A stretch of DNA of 64,000 bases from Candidatus Zhuqueibacterota bacterium (lineage in GTDB: Bacteria > Zhuqueibacterota > Zhuqueibacteria > Residuimicrobiales > Krinioviventaceae), in assembly GCA_016928775.1 (NCBI GenBank), contig JAFGKD010000091.1, positions 23,770-87,769 of the forward strand, written 5' to 3'. Of the stretch, positions 51,871 through 60,297 are shown piece by piece (the first letter of the stretch is position 1; each line of letters starts with the position of its first letter). Position numbers and translations under genes: made by a program. Below the pieces are notes generated by a model, which was not told the DNA's origin, searched no databases, and worked only from the letters and a program-made list of their open reading frames with translations.

Positions 51871-53805
51871 CGGTACGTCGACAGGGTTTTCTTTCACAAA
51901 AGTTGTTGGTTCAGTACTGCGAAAAACACCACCGCCGTCCGTCCCGGCATATAGCGTGCCGTCCGCTGTAAAAGCCAGGGACCGAACATCTTTTTCGAGC
52001 AAGCCGGTGTTAAATTCGTGCCAGGTTTCGCCGTTATCAAAAGAACGAAAAACGCCTTCCGCCTCGGCACTCATGTAAATATGTCCATTTGAATTTATGA
52101 CAATGGGCAAATAGTCTTCATCCGTTGAATCCAGAATGTGAGTCCAATTGTTGCCATTGTCTTCAGAGCGGAAAATGCCACTTGTCGCAACGCCAACAAA
52201 AATGGATCCGTTTGAAATCGTTGCGATTGATAGTATGCCCTTTGACCAAAGTCTTGCTTCAAATTCACCTATTTTTGTCCAGTTACGACCGTTATCCGTC
52301 GATCGAAAAACTGTGGCCTCACTGGTCCCAATAAATATATGATCATTCGAATTGATTGTCATACAATTCACTGTCTCAGCATATTCGGATCCGGCGCTTA
52401 TTTTTTCCCAATTTTGGCCATTATCGGTTGAACAAAATAGCGAACACCCGGAGAATTCCGATGTACCGGCAAAAATGTGATTTTTTGAATTTATAGCAAG
52501 AGCAGAAAAATGAGGGCAGTTATTCCATTCATCGCGCAGACCGTTATTGATCCCCACCCAGGTGCCTCCATTATCTGTCGAAAGATATATGCCATCAAAA
52601 TAAGTTCCGGCAAATAGATGCCCATTTGTGTTGATGGCAAGTGCATTTACATTTGGATAGTATATATCTCGAGACCAATAGTTGACCTCGATCCAGCTAT
52701 TACCAAAATCAGCAGATCGAAAAATCCCTTCCCATGCGGCGGCAAAAACAGTACCGGATGAATTGGCAACAAATTCTTTGATATTAATTCCGGTCAAACC
52801 TGATTTTTTTTCTATCCATCGGACACCATTGTCTATTGAGCAAAAAATACTCTTGTACGTCCCGACAAAAAGATCTCCAACCGAATTGATAGCGAGGGTA
52901 TGAATATACGGTGATTCGGGAAGGTTTGTGTTCACTTGTTGCCAGCTATCGCCGTCGTCCGTTGAACGGTATACAGCATCGTCAGTACAGGCAAAAATAT
53001 GGTCGTCTGCATTGATGGCGAAACCATTAATCCAGGATTCTTCGGGTAATCCTGTTGTTTTACTTACCCAACTGTCACCATTGTTTACTGAACAGTAAAC
53101 ACTGTGCCCCAATGTCCCGGCAAAAATTGATCCGTTCGAATTGATGGCAAACCTTCGAATAGAAGCTGATTCTGGAAGTCCAGCACTGGCCTTGATCCAA
53201 CTAACGCCATTATCTGTTGAACGATAGACACCATCACGCGTGTGGACGAAAAAGTGGCCGTTTAAATTCACCGCAATTGCCTCAATATTGGTCTGATCAC
53301 CCTCAGGCAATCCACTGCTCACCAACGCCCAGCTCACACCATTATTGGTTGAGCGGTAGACGCCATTCGATGTGCCGGCATAGAGGTGATCCTGTTCATT
53401 TATGGCCATACATGAAACTTGGGTGAAATCGCCCAGCCCCGTGTTTGCAGCTGTCCAGGAAACGCCTCTATTCGTCGAACGAAAAACACCGTCACCCTCC
53501 GTACCCGCGAACAGATATCCTTTTGTATTGATGACCAGCGCTTGAAAATATTCCGAACTTTGGCCCCATGTGGTGCGCTGAAAAACTGGTGCCCAACTAT
53601 CCCCATTATCAGCTGAACGAAAAATGCTTCTGTCCGTCGCGGCAAATAGGAGTTCATCGCTTGGACTCAAAGCGATGCAATTTATCCACCCGCCGTATGG
53701 ACCGTTTGTCTTTTGCCAGAAATTTTGCTGCGAAAACAAATGGTTTGATGCTGCAAAAAGAATATAAAGCGTTATAATGGATGATACACATTTCAGGTAT
53801 TTCAT
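51610..53805 (-). CDS. Secreted BNR-repeat propeller protein with sorting domain
   Basis: This 731-residue protein has a signal peptide (SSIITLYILFAASNHLFS), the shared FWQKTNGPYGG opening and about fourteen repeats such as HIFACTDDAVYRSTDDGDSW. The sorting module (NYPNPFNATTTIHF ... TKKLILLK) differs at few positions from that of the 53815 gene. It begins 9 bases after that gene's stop, whose end shares the sequence AAATAGGGAGT. This is a clear tandem duplicate. No enzymatic residues are seen; a binding or adhesin role is likely. Confidence 0.9.
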   Translation of the reverse strand: MKYLKCVSSIITLYILFAASNHLFSQQNFWQKTNGPYGGWINCIALSPSDELLFAATDRSIFRSADNGDSWAPVFQRTTWGQSSEYFQALVINTKGYLFAGTEGDGVFRSTNRGVSWTAANTGLGDFTQVSCMAINEQDHLYAGTSNGVYRSTNNGVSWALVSSGLPEGDQTNIEAIAVNLNGHFFVHTRDGVYRSTDNGVSWIKASAGLPESASIRRFAINSNGSIFAGTLGHSVYCSVNNGDSWVSKTTGLPEESWINGFAINADDHIFACTDDAVYRSTDDGDSWQQVNTNLPESPYIHTLAINSVGDLFVGTYKSIFCSIDNGVRWIEKKSGLTGINIKEFVANSSGTVFAAAWEGIFRSADFGNSWIEVNYWSRDIYYPNVNALAINTNGHLFAGTYFDGIYLSTDNGGTWVGINNGLRDEWNNCPHFSALAINSKNHIFAGTSEFSGCSLFCSTDNGQNWEKISAGSEYAETVNCMTINSNDHIFIGTSEATVFRSTDNGRNWTKIGEFEARLWSKGILSIATISNGSIFVGVATSGIFRSEDNGNNWTHILDSTDEDYLPIVINSNGHIYMSAEAEGVFRSFDNGETWHEFNTGLLEKDVRSLAFTADGTLYAGTDGGGVFRSTEPTTFVKENPVDVPTFLLEQNYPNPFNATTTIHFSLPKASFVTLRIYDTMGKEISTLISKRMAQGKHNIAWNANNVASGIYYYRLCADDIFETKKLILLK

Positions 53806-53814
53806 GGCAACTCC

Positions 53815-54075
53815 CTATTTGAGTAGAATGAGCTTTTTTGTTTCAAAAATGTCATCTGCGCATAAACGATAATAATAAGTTCCGCTTGCCACATTGTTGG
53901 TATTCCATAAAATATTATATTCCCCCTGCGCCATGCGTTTCGAAATGAGTGTCGAGATATTTTTTCCCATCGTGTCGTATATTCTCAATGTCACAAAGCT
54001 TACCTTTGGCAGCGAAAAGTGAATTGTTGTGGTGGCGTTAAAAGGATTCGGATAATTCTGTTCAAGCGAAAAAAC
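53815..54075. repeat. Direct repeat, copy B: sorting-domain 3' end
   Basis: This is the partner of 51610-51870. Both copies include the stop codon and the short junction that serves as the next gene's ribosome binding site. Confidence 0.7.
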
Positions 54076-55986
54076 AGCAGGGATATTTTCGGTGATTTGT
54101 TTGACAAAAGTTGTTGATTCCCGGCTTTTAAAGACACCGCATCCCAATGTGCCGGCATAAAGGTAACCTCGCGAAGTAAATGCCAAGGATTGAACTTTTA
54201 TGTTCTCCAAACCATCATTCACCTCTTGCCATGTTTTACCGTTATCAAAAGAGCGAAAAACTCCGCCCTCCTCGGTACTCGTATAAATGTGCCCATCGGA
54301 ATTGATCGCAATAGGTAAGTTATCCATTTCTTCCGAATCAAATACCAGAGTCCAATCCATGCCATTATTTTTTGAACAATGAATACCCCGATCTTCAACC
54401 CCGACAAAGATATCATCATTCAAACCGATGGCCATGGCTAAAATTTCGAGCTCATCGAATGCGGAAAACTCGTACATTTCAGTCCATGTATCTCCATTAT
54501 TCGTCGATCGAAAAATATTACCGATCGTCGTTCCAACAAAAATATGATCCATCGAGTTAACAACAATACATGTCGCTTTCGCATAGACAAATTCTTTAAC
54601 CAGTTGCCAATTTTCGCCGTTATTTTTTGAACGATAGATGGCCCTATCAGCGCCGGCAAAAATAAAGTCATTTGAATCGATGGCCAGCGCGTTCACGCTG
54701 GGGCTATTGCCGTATTCGTCAGCCAAGCCATTTGCTATTTCCTGCCAGTCGTTGCCATTATTTGTTGATCGATACACTCCTGCAGACCATGTTCCTGCGA
54801 ACACGTGTCCCTGAGAATTTATGGCGAGCGCCTGAATGGAGAGGGGGAGATCCGTGTTGACGCCCACCCAGCTGTTCCCATTATCTGTTGAACGGAAAAT
54901 GCCGTGCCACGCAGCGGCAAAAATGGCTCCTGATGAATTGGCTACGAACTGGAAGATATCAATCCCCGTTATGCCGGTATTGGCTTTTGACCACGTGGCT
55001 CCATCATCAGTGGATCGAAATATACCACCCTCGCGACTGAGCGATCCCATGCCAACATATATATGTCCGTTGGAATTGATGGCGAACGCATTTACCGGTG
55101 TTTGTGCGGGGAGTTCGCCGCCCACTTCGCTCCAACTGTCTCCGTTATTGGTCGAACGATAAATGCTATCATACGTGCTGAGGTAAATATGCCCATCCGA
55201 ATTGATAGCAAATGATCCGCATAAATAACCCCCGATACCTTCATTGACCTCAATCCAGCTGTCACCGTTATCAGTGGAGCGAAATATAGACCAGCGACTT
55301 GTGACAAAAAGATGATCAGATGCATTGACTAAAAGGGCATAGCCAGCCGCTTCCGGCAAGCCGGCATTGATCTCGGTCCAGTTCTCTCCGTTGTCCGTCG
55401 AGCGAAAAACAGAAGCCTCGGCAAATTCAGAGGCACCTACAAAAATATGATCGGCCGAATTGATGGCAATGGCACCGATCCATGTTCGCGTTAGCCCATT
55501 ATTGACAGGCATCCAGTTATCACCATTATCCGTTGAACGAAAAACGCCTTTGTCAGCCCCGATAAAAATATGACCATTTTTATTTATTGTGATACAGTTG
55601 ACATTCGAGAAATCCGGCAAACCATTGTTAATAAAAGTCCAGTTCTCGCCATTATCTACTGATCGCAGGATTCCATCGCCTGTTGTTCCTGCAAAGATGT
55701 GCCCAGATGAATTGATCGCCAAGCATTGAAAATACTTGTACGCATAACCCCATGTGGTACGTTTGAATATACGGCTCCAAGTTGTGCCATTATTGGTTGA
55801 ACGATAGATGCACATATCTGTGCCCGCAAAGATATCCCCGTTGGAATTAACAGCAACGGACCAGATCCATCCGCCATAGGGACTCCCGGTCTGTTGCCAA
55901 AAAGTTTCCTGAGAAATTAAAGGATACGCATTAGCAAAAAAAATGACGAGTGTTATCGTGGAATATCCACTTTTTCGAATTTTCAC
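53815..55986 (-). CDS. Secreted BNR-repeat propeller protein with sorting domain
   Basis: This ~723-residue protein is the closest paralogue of the 51610 gene: a signal peptide (STITLVIFFANAYPLIS), the FWQQTGSPYGG opening, about fourteen Asp-box repeats (HIFVGASEFAEASVFRSTDNGENW and others) and the sorting module (NYPNPFNATTTIHF ... TKKLILLK). I use a GTG start at 55986, because GGAGG lies just before it. The track's TTG start adds residues overlapping that binding site. It is the first gene of the propeller operon. Confidence 0.88.
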   Translation of the reverse strand: MKIRKSGYSTITLVIFFANAYPLISQETFWQQTGSPYGGWIWSVAVNSNGDIFAGTDMCIYRSTNNGTTWSRIFKRTTWGYAYKYFQCLAINSSGHIFAGTTGDGILRSVDNGENWTFINNGLPDFSNVNCITINKNGHIFIGADKGVFRSTDNGDNWMPVNNGLTRTWIGAIAINSADHIFVGASEFAEASVFRSTDNGENWTEINAGLPEAAGYALLVNASDHLFVTSRWSIFRSTDNGDSWIEVNEGIGGYLCGSFAINSDGHIYLSTYDSIYRSTNNGDSWSEVGGELPAQTPVNAFAINSNGHIYVGMGSLSREGGIFRSTDDGATWSKANTGITGIDIFQFVANSSGAIFAAAWHGIFRSTDNGNSWVGVNTDLPLSIQALAINSQGHVFAGTWSAGVYRSTNNGNDWQEIANGLADEYGNSPSVNALAIDSNDFIFAGADRAIYRSKNNGENWQLVKEFVYAKATCIVVNSMDHIFVGTTIGNIFRSTNNGDTWTEMYEFSAFDELEILAMAIGLNDDIFVGVEDRGIHCSKNNGMDWTLVFDSEEMDNLPIAINSDGHIYTSTEEGGVFRSFDNGKTWQEVNDGLENIKVQSLAFTSRGYLYAGTLGCGVFKSRESTTFVKQITENIPAVFSLEQNYPNPFNATTTIHFSLPKVSFVTLRIYDTMGKNISTLISKRMAQGEYNILWNTNNVASGTYYYRLCADDIFETKKLILLK

Positions 55987-56071
55987 AAGTGCCTCCAATC
56001 AATCCGGAACAAAAGATGTCGTTTTTATTTGAATACATCTGTTGACACGGCAAAACCTGCAAAAGGCAGCC

Positions 56072-56108
56072 ATTTCATGAGCGGGATGCTCGTCCCGCTC
56101 GATGAAAT
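56072..56108. repeat. Inverted repeat behind the outer-membrane gene
   Basis: ATTTCATGAGCGGGA and TCCCGCTCGATGAAAT pair over 15 bases with one bulged C and a 6-base loop. It lies 14 bases past the stop of the minus-strand barrel gene and could be its terminator, but it lacks a U-tract. The core GAGCGGGA/TCCCGCTC looks like a dispersed intergenic palindrome. Confidence 0.55.
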
Positions 56109-56121
56109 AGTTCATAATAGC

Positions 56122-56814
56122 TCAATCGCCCAATGGAAAACTCAAGCCAGCCATAATCTGAAAACCTCTGTGGTTGACTTTGCCATCCTCTATGCCAGTA
56201 TCCTCATCATCCTCCTCAGATGCTTCCATACCATTAAGTACGTCAACCAGTCCCAGGGTATAGCGAGCCTCGACAAACAGCGAATTGTCTCCGAGCGGAA
56301 AAGCGATGCCGCCACCGAGCGCAATGCCGAAATCAAGACTTTCGGACGCATCCTTGATGTCCACGGTAATACTGCCGACATCTCCCAATTCCAATCCCAT
56401 TTCCGCTTTGGTGAGAATACCAATGCTCGGGCCTGCCGCTAAATACGGTCTTGTATTGCCTGAACCGAGAGCATACTTGAATAAAACCGGTATTTCGATA
56501 TAGGAGTAATTGAACTTTCCCGTCATTTCACCAAAAATATCGAAATCCGCTTCCTCCATTGGATATTCAAGTTTGGCACCTTTTTGTAAATACATGGGTT
56601 GGACGCTCAATGTCAAATTGTCAGCGAGCGCTACATCAAGCACTCCGCCAATGCCGAATCCGGCTAAAATTTTGGGTGTGGTTGCCTCCAGATCAGTCGA
56701 AACGGTTGCTAAATTGACACCGCCAGTGACGCCGATACGAAGATTTTGTGGGAGCACTACAGTTGCAAGAAGCAAAACAACACACAGCACACAGACTAGA
56801 TTTTGGGCTTTCAT
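56122..56814 (-). CDS. Outer-membrane beta-barrel protein (OMP_b-brl-like)
   Basis: This 230-residue protein has a signal peptide (LVCVLCVVLLLATVVLPQ). The architecture is the common FCB outer-membrane barrel: RIGVTGGVNLATVS, YSYIEIPVLFKYAL, PYLAAGPSIGIL, NSLFVEARYTLGLVDV, GFQIMAGLSFPLG. These are small porin-like or structural barrels of unknown cargo. GGAGG lies before the ATG, and a TGGCAT-N5-TTGA element like the one at the VWA operon lies ~40 bases upstream. Confidence 0.88.
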   Translation of the reverse strand: MKAQNLVCVLCVVLLLATVVLPQNLRIGVTGGVNLATVSTDLEATTPKILAGFGIGGVLDVALADNLTLSVQPMYLQKGAKLEYPMEEADFDIFGEMTGKFNYSYIEIPVLFKYALGSGNTRPYLAAGPSIGILTKAEMGLELGDVGSITVDIKDASESLDFGIALGGGIAFPLGDNSLFVEARYTLGLVDVLNGMEASEEDDEDTGIEDGKVNHRGFQIMAGLSFPLGD

Positions 56815-56852
56815 GTTTTCCTCCGTAAATTGTTTATTGCACTACGGATCAT

Positions 56853-56867
56853 TCAACTATGATGCCA
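56853..56867 (-). promoter_or_regulatory. Sigma-54-like element upstream of the barrel gene
   Basis: The minus strand reads TGGCATCATAGTTGA, with the same TGGCAT-N5-TTGA layout as at 20733-20748. As there, the -12 GC is replaced by GA, so the call is tentative. Confidence 0.3.
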
Positions 56868-57008
56868 CATGAAGCATGTTTTAAAAACACAGATTCATGG
56901 CTCTCTTAGTGTCTAAATATTAGCATCTTAGATTTATCGAGATCATTGACCATATTTATGCAGGTGAGTAAAAATGGGGGTAAAAAAACTACCAGAGTAG
57001 CAGAAATA

Positions 57009-58538
57009 CTATTGAGGATTTGGCTTGTCGATATCTTTGGCACGAATACGATAGAGCTTCATTTTTTCGATAAAATTTTTCTTGTACATTCCCGCATTTT
57101 TCGCCGCTTGTGTGATATTACCCTTTGTTTCCCTGAGCCGCTCTGTCAGAAACTCTTTGTCAAACTGTTCCAAAAGTGTTTGTTTGGCGGTTTTGAATGT
57201 TGTATCATGGGTTAAAGCAGGATGAAGCTGACTTTTTTCAATCGGTAAATGTTCGACTCTAATGGTTTCTGTTTGACATAAAATAACGGCATAGTGGATG
57301 ATGTTTCGTAGCTCCCTGATATTTCCAGGATAGCTGTGATTTTTTAAAAGCATTATGGCATCATCACTAAATCCTGATATTTTCTTCTTTGATGCATGCG
57401 CAAAACGTCTTGTAAAATAATCAGCAATTTTCATAATATCATCGCGGCGTTGTCGTAGCGGCGGGATATGCAATTCAAATACATTGATGCGGTAATACAA
57501 ATCCTCCCGAAACGTCCCATCCTTCACCATTTGCGGCAAATCTTTATTGGTCGCGGTGACGATACGCACATCGACTTTTTTGGTCTTTTTCGATCCCACC
57601 GGCGTGAACTCGCCAAACTGAATGAGACGTAGCAGTTTTTTCTGCGCCGGGGGACTCATCTCGCCGATCTCATCCAAAAAAATCGTGCTCTTGTCGGCGA
57701 TTTCAAACCAGCCGGGCTTGGCTCTGTCCGCGCCGGTAAACGCACCTTTTTCGTGGCCGAATAGTTCCGATTCCAGCAGATTATCGGCAATGGTCGAGCA
57801 ATCGAGGATGACCATCTCCTTATCCGCGCGAGTGCTTTTTTGATGTAAGCGCCGCGCAAACAGCTCCTTGCCGGTGCCGGACTCGCCGATGATCAACACC
57901 GTGGCATCTGTTCCGGCAACCTGATCCACCAATTCAAGCACTTTGTTTATGGCAGGACTGGCGCCGATGATCTGATCATAGCCTTTTTGTTCATCAAGCT
58001 GATGCTTTAATTGTCGTTGTTTCTCGAGGAGTTGTTGGCGAGAGAGGGAATTTTTAAGCGGTACAGAAATGATTTTGCTCAGCTCATCCAGAAGTAGTCT
58101 GGTGTTTTCGTCAAAAAGCGCTGCCAAACTACGATTGTCAATATAGATGACGCCGAATGTTTCATTGTCTATTTTCAGCGGCGCACAGGCGATGGACAAC
58201 AGACTCAAGCTTCGTACGCTCTCACTTGTGCTGAGATTGGGATCGTGCAAGGCGTTACCCAGAATCTGACTCTCGCCGGAATCCAGAACAGACTGGATGA
58301 TCGTCCTGCTGATCTCGGAATCCGGTTTTTGGATGTCCGTCTTGTCACTGTTGCGCGCACATTCAAAGATAAAATCACCGTACGAATCCTGAACCAAAAG
58401 CACGCCGCGTTGCGCTTGTGTCGTTTCGACCACCTTGTCGACGGCCAGACGGATCAGCGTATGAATATCCTGCTCGGAGTTGAGCAGGGTACTGATTTCG
58501 TAGAGTGTTTTGTATTCCAGCATATTGCAGATCGACAT
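57009..58538 (-). CDS. GAF-domain sigma-54-dependent transcriptional activator (second copy)
   Basis: This ~509-residue protein has a GAF domain (~15-160), an AAA+ core (GESGTGKELFARR, contact loop GAFTGA, IFLDEIGEM, REDLYYRINVFEL) and a Fis-type C-terminal helix-turn-helix (GNITQAAKNAGMYKKNFIEKMK). It has no receiver domain and resembles the activator at 24689. The contact loop is canonical. Starts at 58538 or 58523 are both possible, and neither has a good ribosome binding site. The 32 extra track residues look non-coding. Its targets may include the adjacent barrel gene with the sigma-54-like element (inference). Confidence 0.9.
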   Translation of the reverse strand: MSICNMLEYKTLYEISTLLNSEQDIHTLIRLAVDKVVETTQAQRGVLLVQDSYGDFIFECARNSDKTDIQKPDSEISRTIIQSVLDSGESQILGNALHDPNLSTSESVRSLSLLSIACAPLKIDNETFGVIYIDNRSLAALFDENTRLLLDELSKIISVPLKNSLSRQQLLEKQRQLKHQLDEQKGYDQIIGASPAINKVLELVDQVAGTDATVLIIGESGTGKELFARRLHQKSTRADKEMVILDCSTIADNLLESELFGHEKGAFTGADRAKPGWFEIADKSTIFLDEIGEMSPPAQKKLLRLIQFGEFTPVGSKKTKKVDVRIVTATNKDLPQMVKDGTFREDLYYRINVFELHIPPLRQRRDDIMKIADYFTRRFAHASKKKISGFSDDAIMLLKNHSYPGNIRELRNIIHYAVILCQTETIRVEHLPIEKSQLHPALTHDTTFKTAKQTLLEQFDKEFLTERLRETKGNITQAAKNAGMYKKNFIEKMKLYRIRAKDIDKPNPQ

Positions 58539-58626
58539 TAGATGGCATGGACAATAAGAGATAACGAAATAATTGCTTTTTCGCAAGTGAAATGTGCTTT
58601 TTAATCCCCAAGATCGGAATTCAACA

Positions 58627-58687
58627 TTCAGCATTCATCATTCGATATTCAAATGTGAATATCGAATGCCGAATGATGAATGCTGAA
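58627..58687. repeat. Long imperfect inverted repeat between GH71-like and activator genes
   Basis: A 25-base arm (TTCAGCATTCATCATTCGAT...) is matched on the other side with a single 7-base insertion and a 4-base loop. The arms are built from ATTCATC/ATTCAGC words, and further copies (GAATGATGAAT) follow to 58694. It may be a terminator-like or mobile palindromic intergenic element. Confidence 0.65.
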
Positions 58688-58713
58688 TGATGAATACTGT
58701 AAACAAGATCGCT

Positions 58714-60237
58714 TTACCGCACCAGCAGCATCTTGCGCGTCTGCGAAAAATCCCCGGTGGTCAAGCGCACCAGGTAGACACCGCTGGGACGCTCCCCCGC
58801 ATTCCATATATAGGAATGGCTTCCCTCTCCTAAAACCTTTGTTACCAATGTTTCTTCTGTTTGCCCCAGCGTATTCAGAATCTCAAGATTTACGAATGCT
58901 TTCGCCGGTAAAAAAAGCTCGATTGTAGTAGCGGGATTGAAGGGATTGGGGTAGTTTTGTCTCAATGCGAAGGTTGCTGGCTGACTATCCTGCTGCGGCT
59001 CTTCCACTTTAACCACCGTTTTGAGCAGCTCATAGGCGGCATCCAGTTGCATGTCCACAAACAGGGCAAAAACCTGATCGAGCGTCATGTTCAATTGAGC
59101 ATCATTCGGATAGTCTTGGCGAGCCTGGTAAATCTGCAATGGCATGCGCAAGTGCCCGGTCTGCGGTTGAAATGCCGGGTCGATGTTTTTTCTTCGAAAG
59201 CCTTGAATCATCTCCAAATACAAATAGCCAAACTCCTCCGTCGGTTCAATGATCGTGCCCTCGCCATAATCGTTCCAGGTGACCAATTGAATGATGTGCG
59301 GATCATCCGACAACGCCTGATCCAGGGTCAATTGAAACGTCGAGCCATTGTCAGCATCAAGAAAAGCGTAACCATTACTGACGCCGGCTTGTTTGTAAAT
59401 ATCGTTAAAACCGGGAAAAGCGCTGGAGATACGGTACGGCCACGACCTGGATTTGCTGGAGAAATCGTTGAGATATTGTTTGAGCGATGTCTGCGTCAAT
59501 TCCCCGTCAGCCGGCGCTCTCGACATGGGCGGCCAGGAAAAGGCGCCAACCGCGGCCGGGGCAATCCGGTTGTCCTCGGTGAAAAACAGCGGCGGCATGG
59601 ATAACACCGAAAAAATATCCTCCCACTCGGAACTGTTCTTGAAATATTGCGGTCCGAAATTGAGCAGTACCGGTTGGTTTTCGATTTTGAGATGGGCGTC
59701 CTTGGTGAACCAGGTATCCTGCAGATATAATATATCCTGTTTGCCCTGCGCGTATTTTTCGTCGTCTGTGATGATACCCTGGCTGATCAAATTGGGCAGC
59801 GTTTGGTCTTCGTAACAGATCGAAAAAAGCAAATTCGCTTTTTCAATGTATTCAAACATCGCCGTCGTGCGATCGTTGATGCCGGGATAATCCCACAAGG
59901 TGCCGGTGCCGTACCAATCCACCACAATGCCGTCGATGCCGCTCAGTTTCATCAACAAGACCTGGTATTCCATAATATCCGGATGCATGGAATCATACGG
60001 ACCGGTGAGCGGATAATAGTGCGAGGCAATCTCTCTCTTGCCGTTCTCGTCGATGTTGTTGGGATTAAAAAAATTCATCGTCCAGTGCCAACCCCAATTC
60101 GATTCGATAGGCGGAGCAACATACCAGGGCATAAAATGCGCAATTAACAGCGGTTTGTCTTCTGCCTGAGCCTTCTCTTCAGCGGATAAATAAAAAGAGC
60201 ACAGTAAAATCAACATTACCTTTAAATATTTTTTCAT
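58714..60237 (-). CDS. Secreted GH71/99-like glycoside hydrolase with sorting domain
   Basis: This ~507-residue protein has a signal peptide (LKVMLILLCSFYLSAEE). Its TIM-barrel sequence matches the GH71/GH99-like pattern: LIAHFMPWYV, SGIDGIVVDWYG, LLFSICYEDQ, QPVLLNFGPQYF, IIQLVTWNDYGEGTIIEP. Those families cleave alpha-1,3-glucan or act as endo-alpha-mannosidase/mannanase. The sorting module follows (NYPNPFNPATTIEL ... TRKMLLVR). I chose the ATG at 60237, with AAGGAAACG upstream. It probably works on surface polysaccharide. Confidence 0.87.
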   Translation of the reverse strand: MKKYLKVMLILLCSFYLSAEEKAQAEDKPLLIAHFMPWYVAPPIESNWGWHWTMNFFNPNNIDENGKREIASHYYPLTGPYDSMHPDIMEYQVLLMKLSGIDGIVVDWYGTGTLWDYPGINDRTTAMFEYIEKANLLFSICYEDQTLPNLISQGIITDDEKYAQGKQDILYLQDTWFTKDAHLKIENQPVLLNFGPQYFKNSSEWEDIFSVLSMPPLFFTEDNRIAPAAVGAFSWPPMSRAPADGELTQTSLKQYLNDFSSKSRSWPYRISSAFPGFNDIYKQAGVSNGYAFLDADNGSTFQLTLDQALSDDPHIIQLVTWNDYGEGTIIEPTEEFGYLYLEMIQGFRRKNIDPAFQPQTGHLRMPLQIYQARQDYPNDAQLNMTLDQVFALFVDMQLDAAYELLKTVVKVEEPQQDSQPATFALRQNYPNPFNPATTIELFLPAKAFVNLEILNTLGQTEETLVTKVLGEGSHSYIWNAGERPSGVYLVRLTTGDFSQTRKMLLVR

Positions 60238-60297
60238 CTCGTTTCCTTCCTCGGCGTTTTCTTTGATCTCCAAGCTGGATAATACGCATCATCCTCC

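Noticed and set aside
42625-55986. Regular repeats that might suggest a CRISPR array or satellite DNA
   Set aside because: The periodicity (~120-135 bases) is the coding period of propeller blades. The repeats are diverged, protein-coding and lack unique spacers.
58957-59604. 215-residue plus-strand ORF
   Set aside because: It is antisense to the GH71/99-like gene and has no independent signals.
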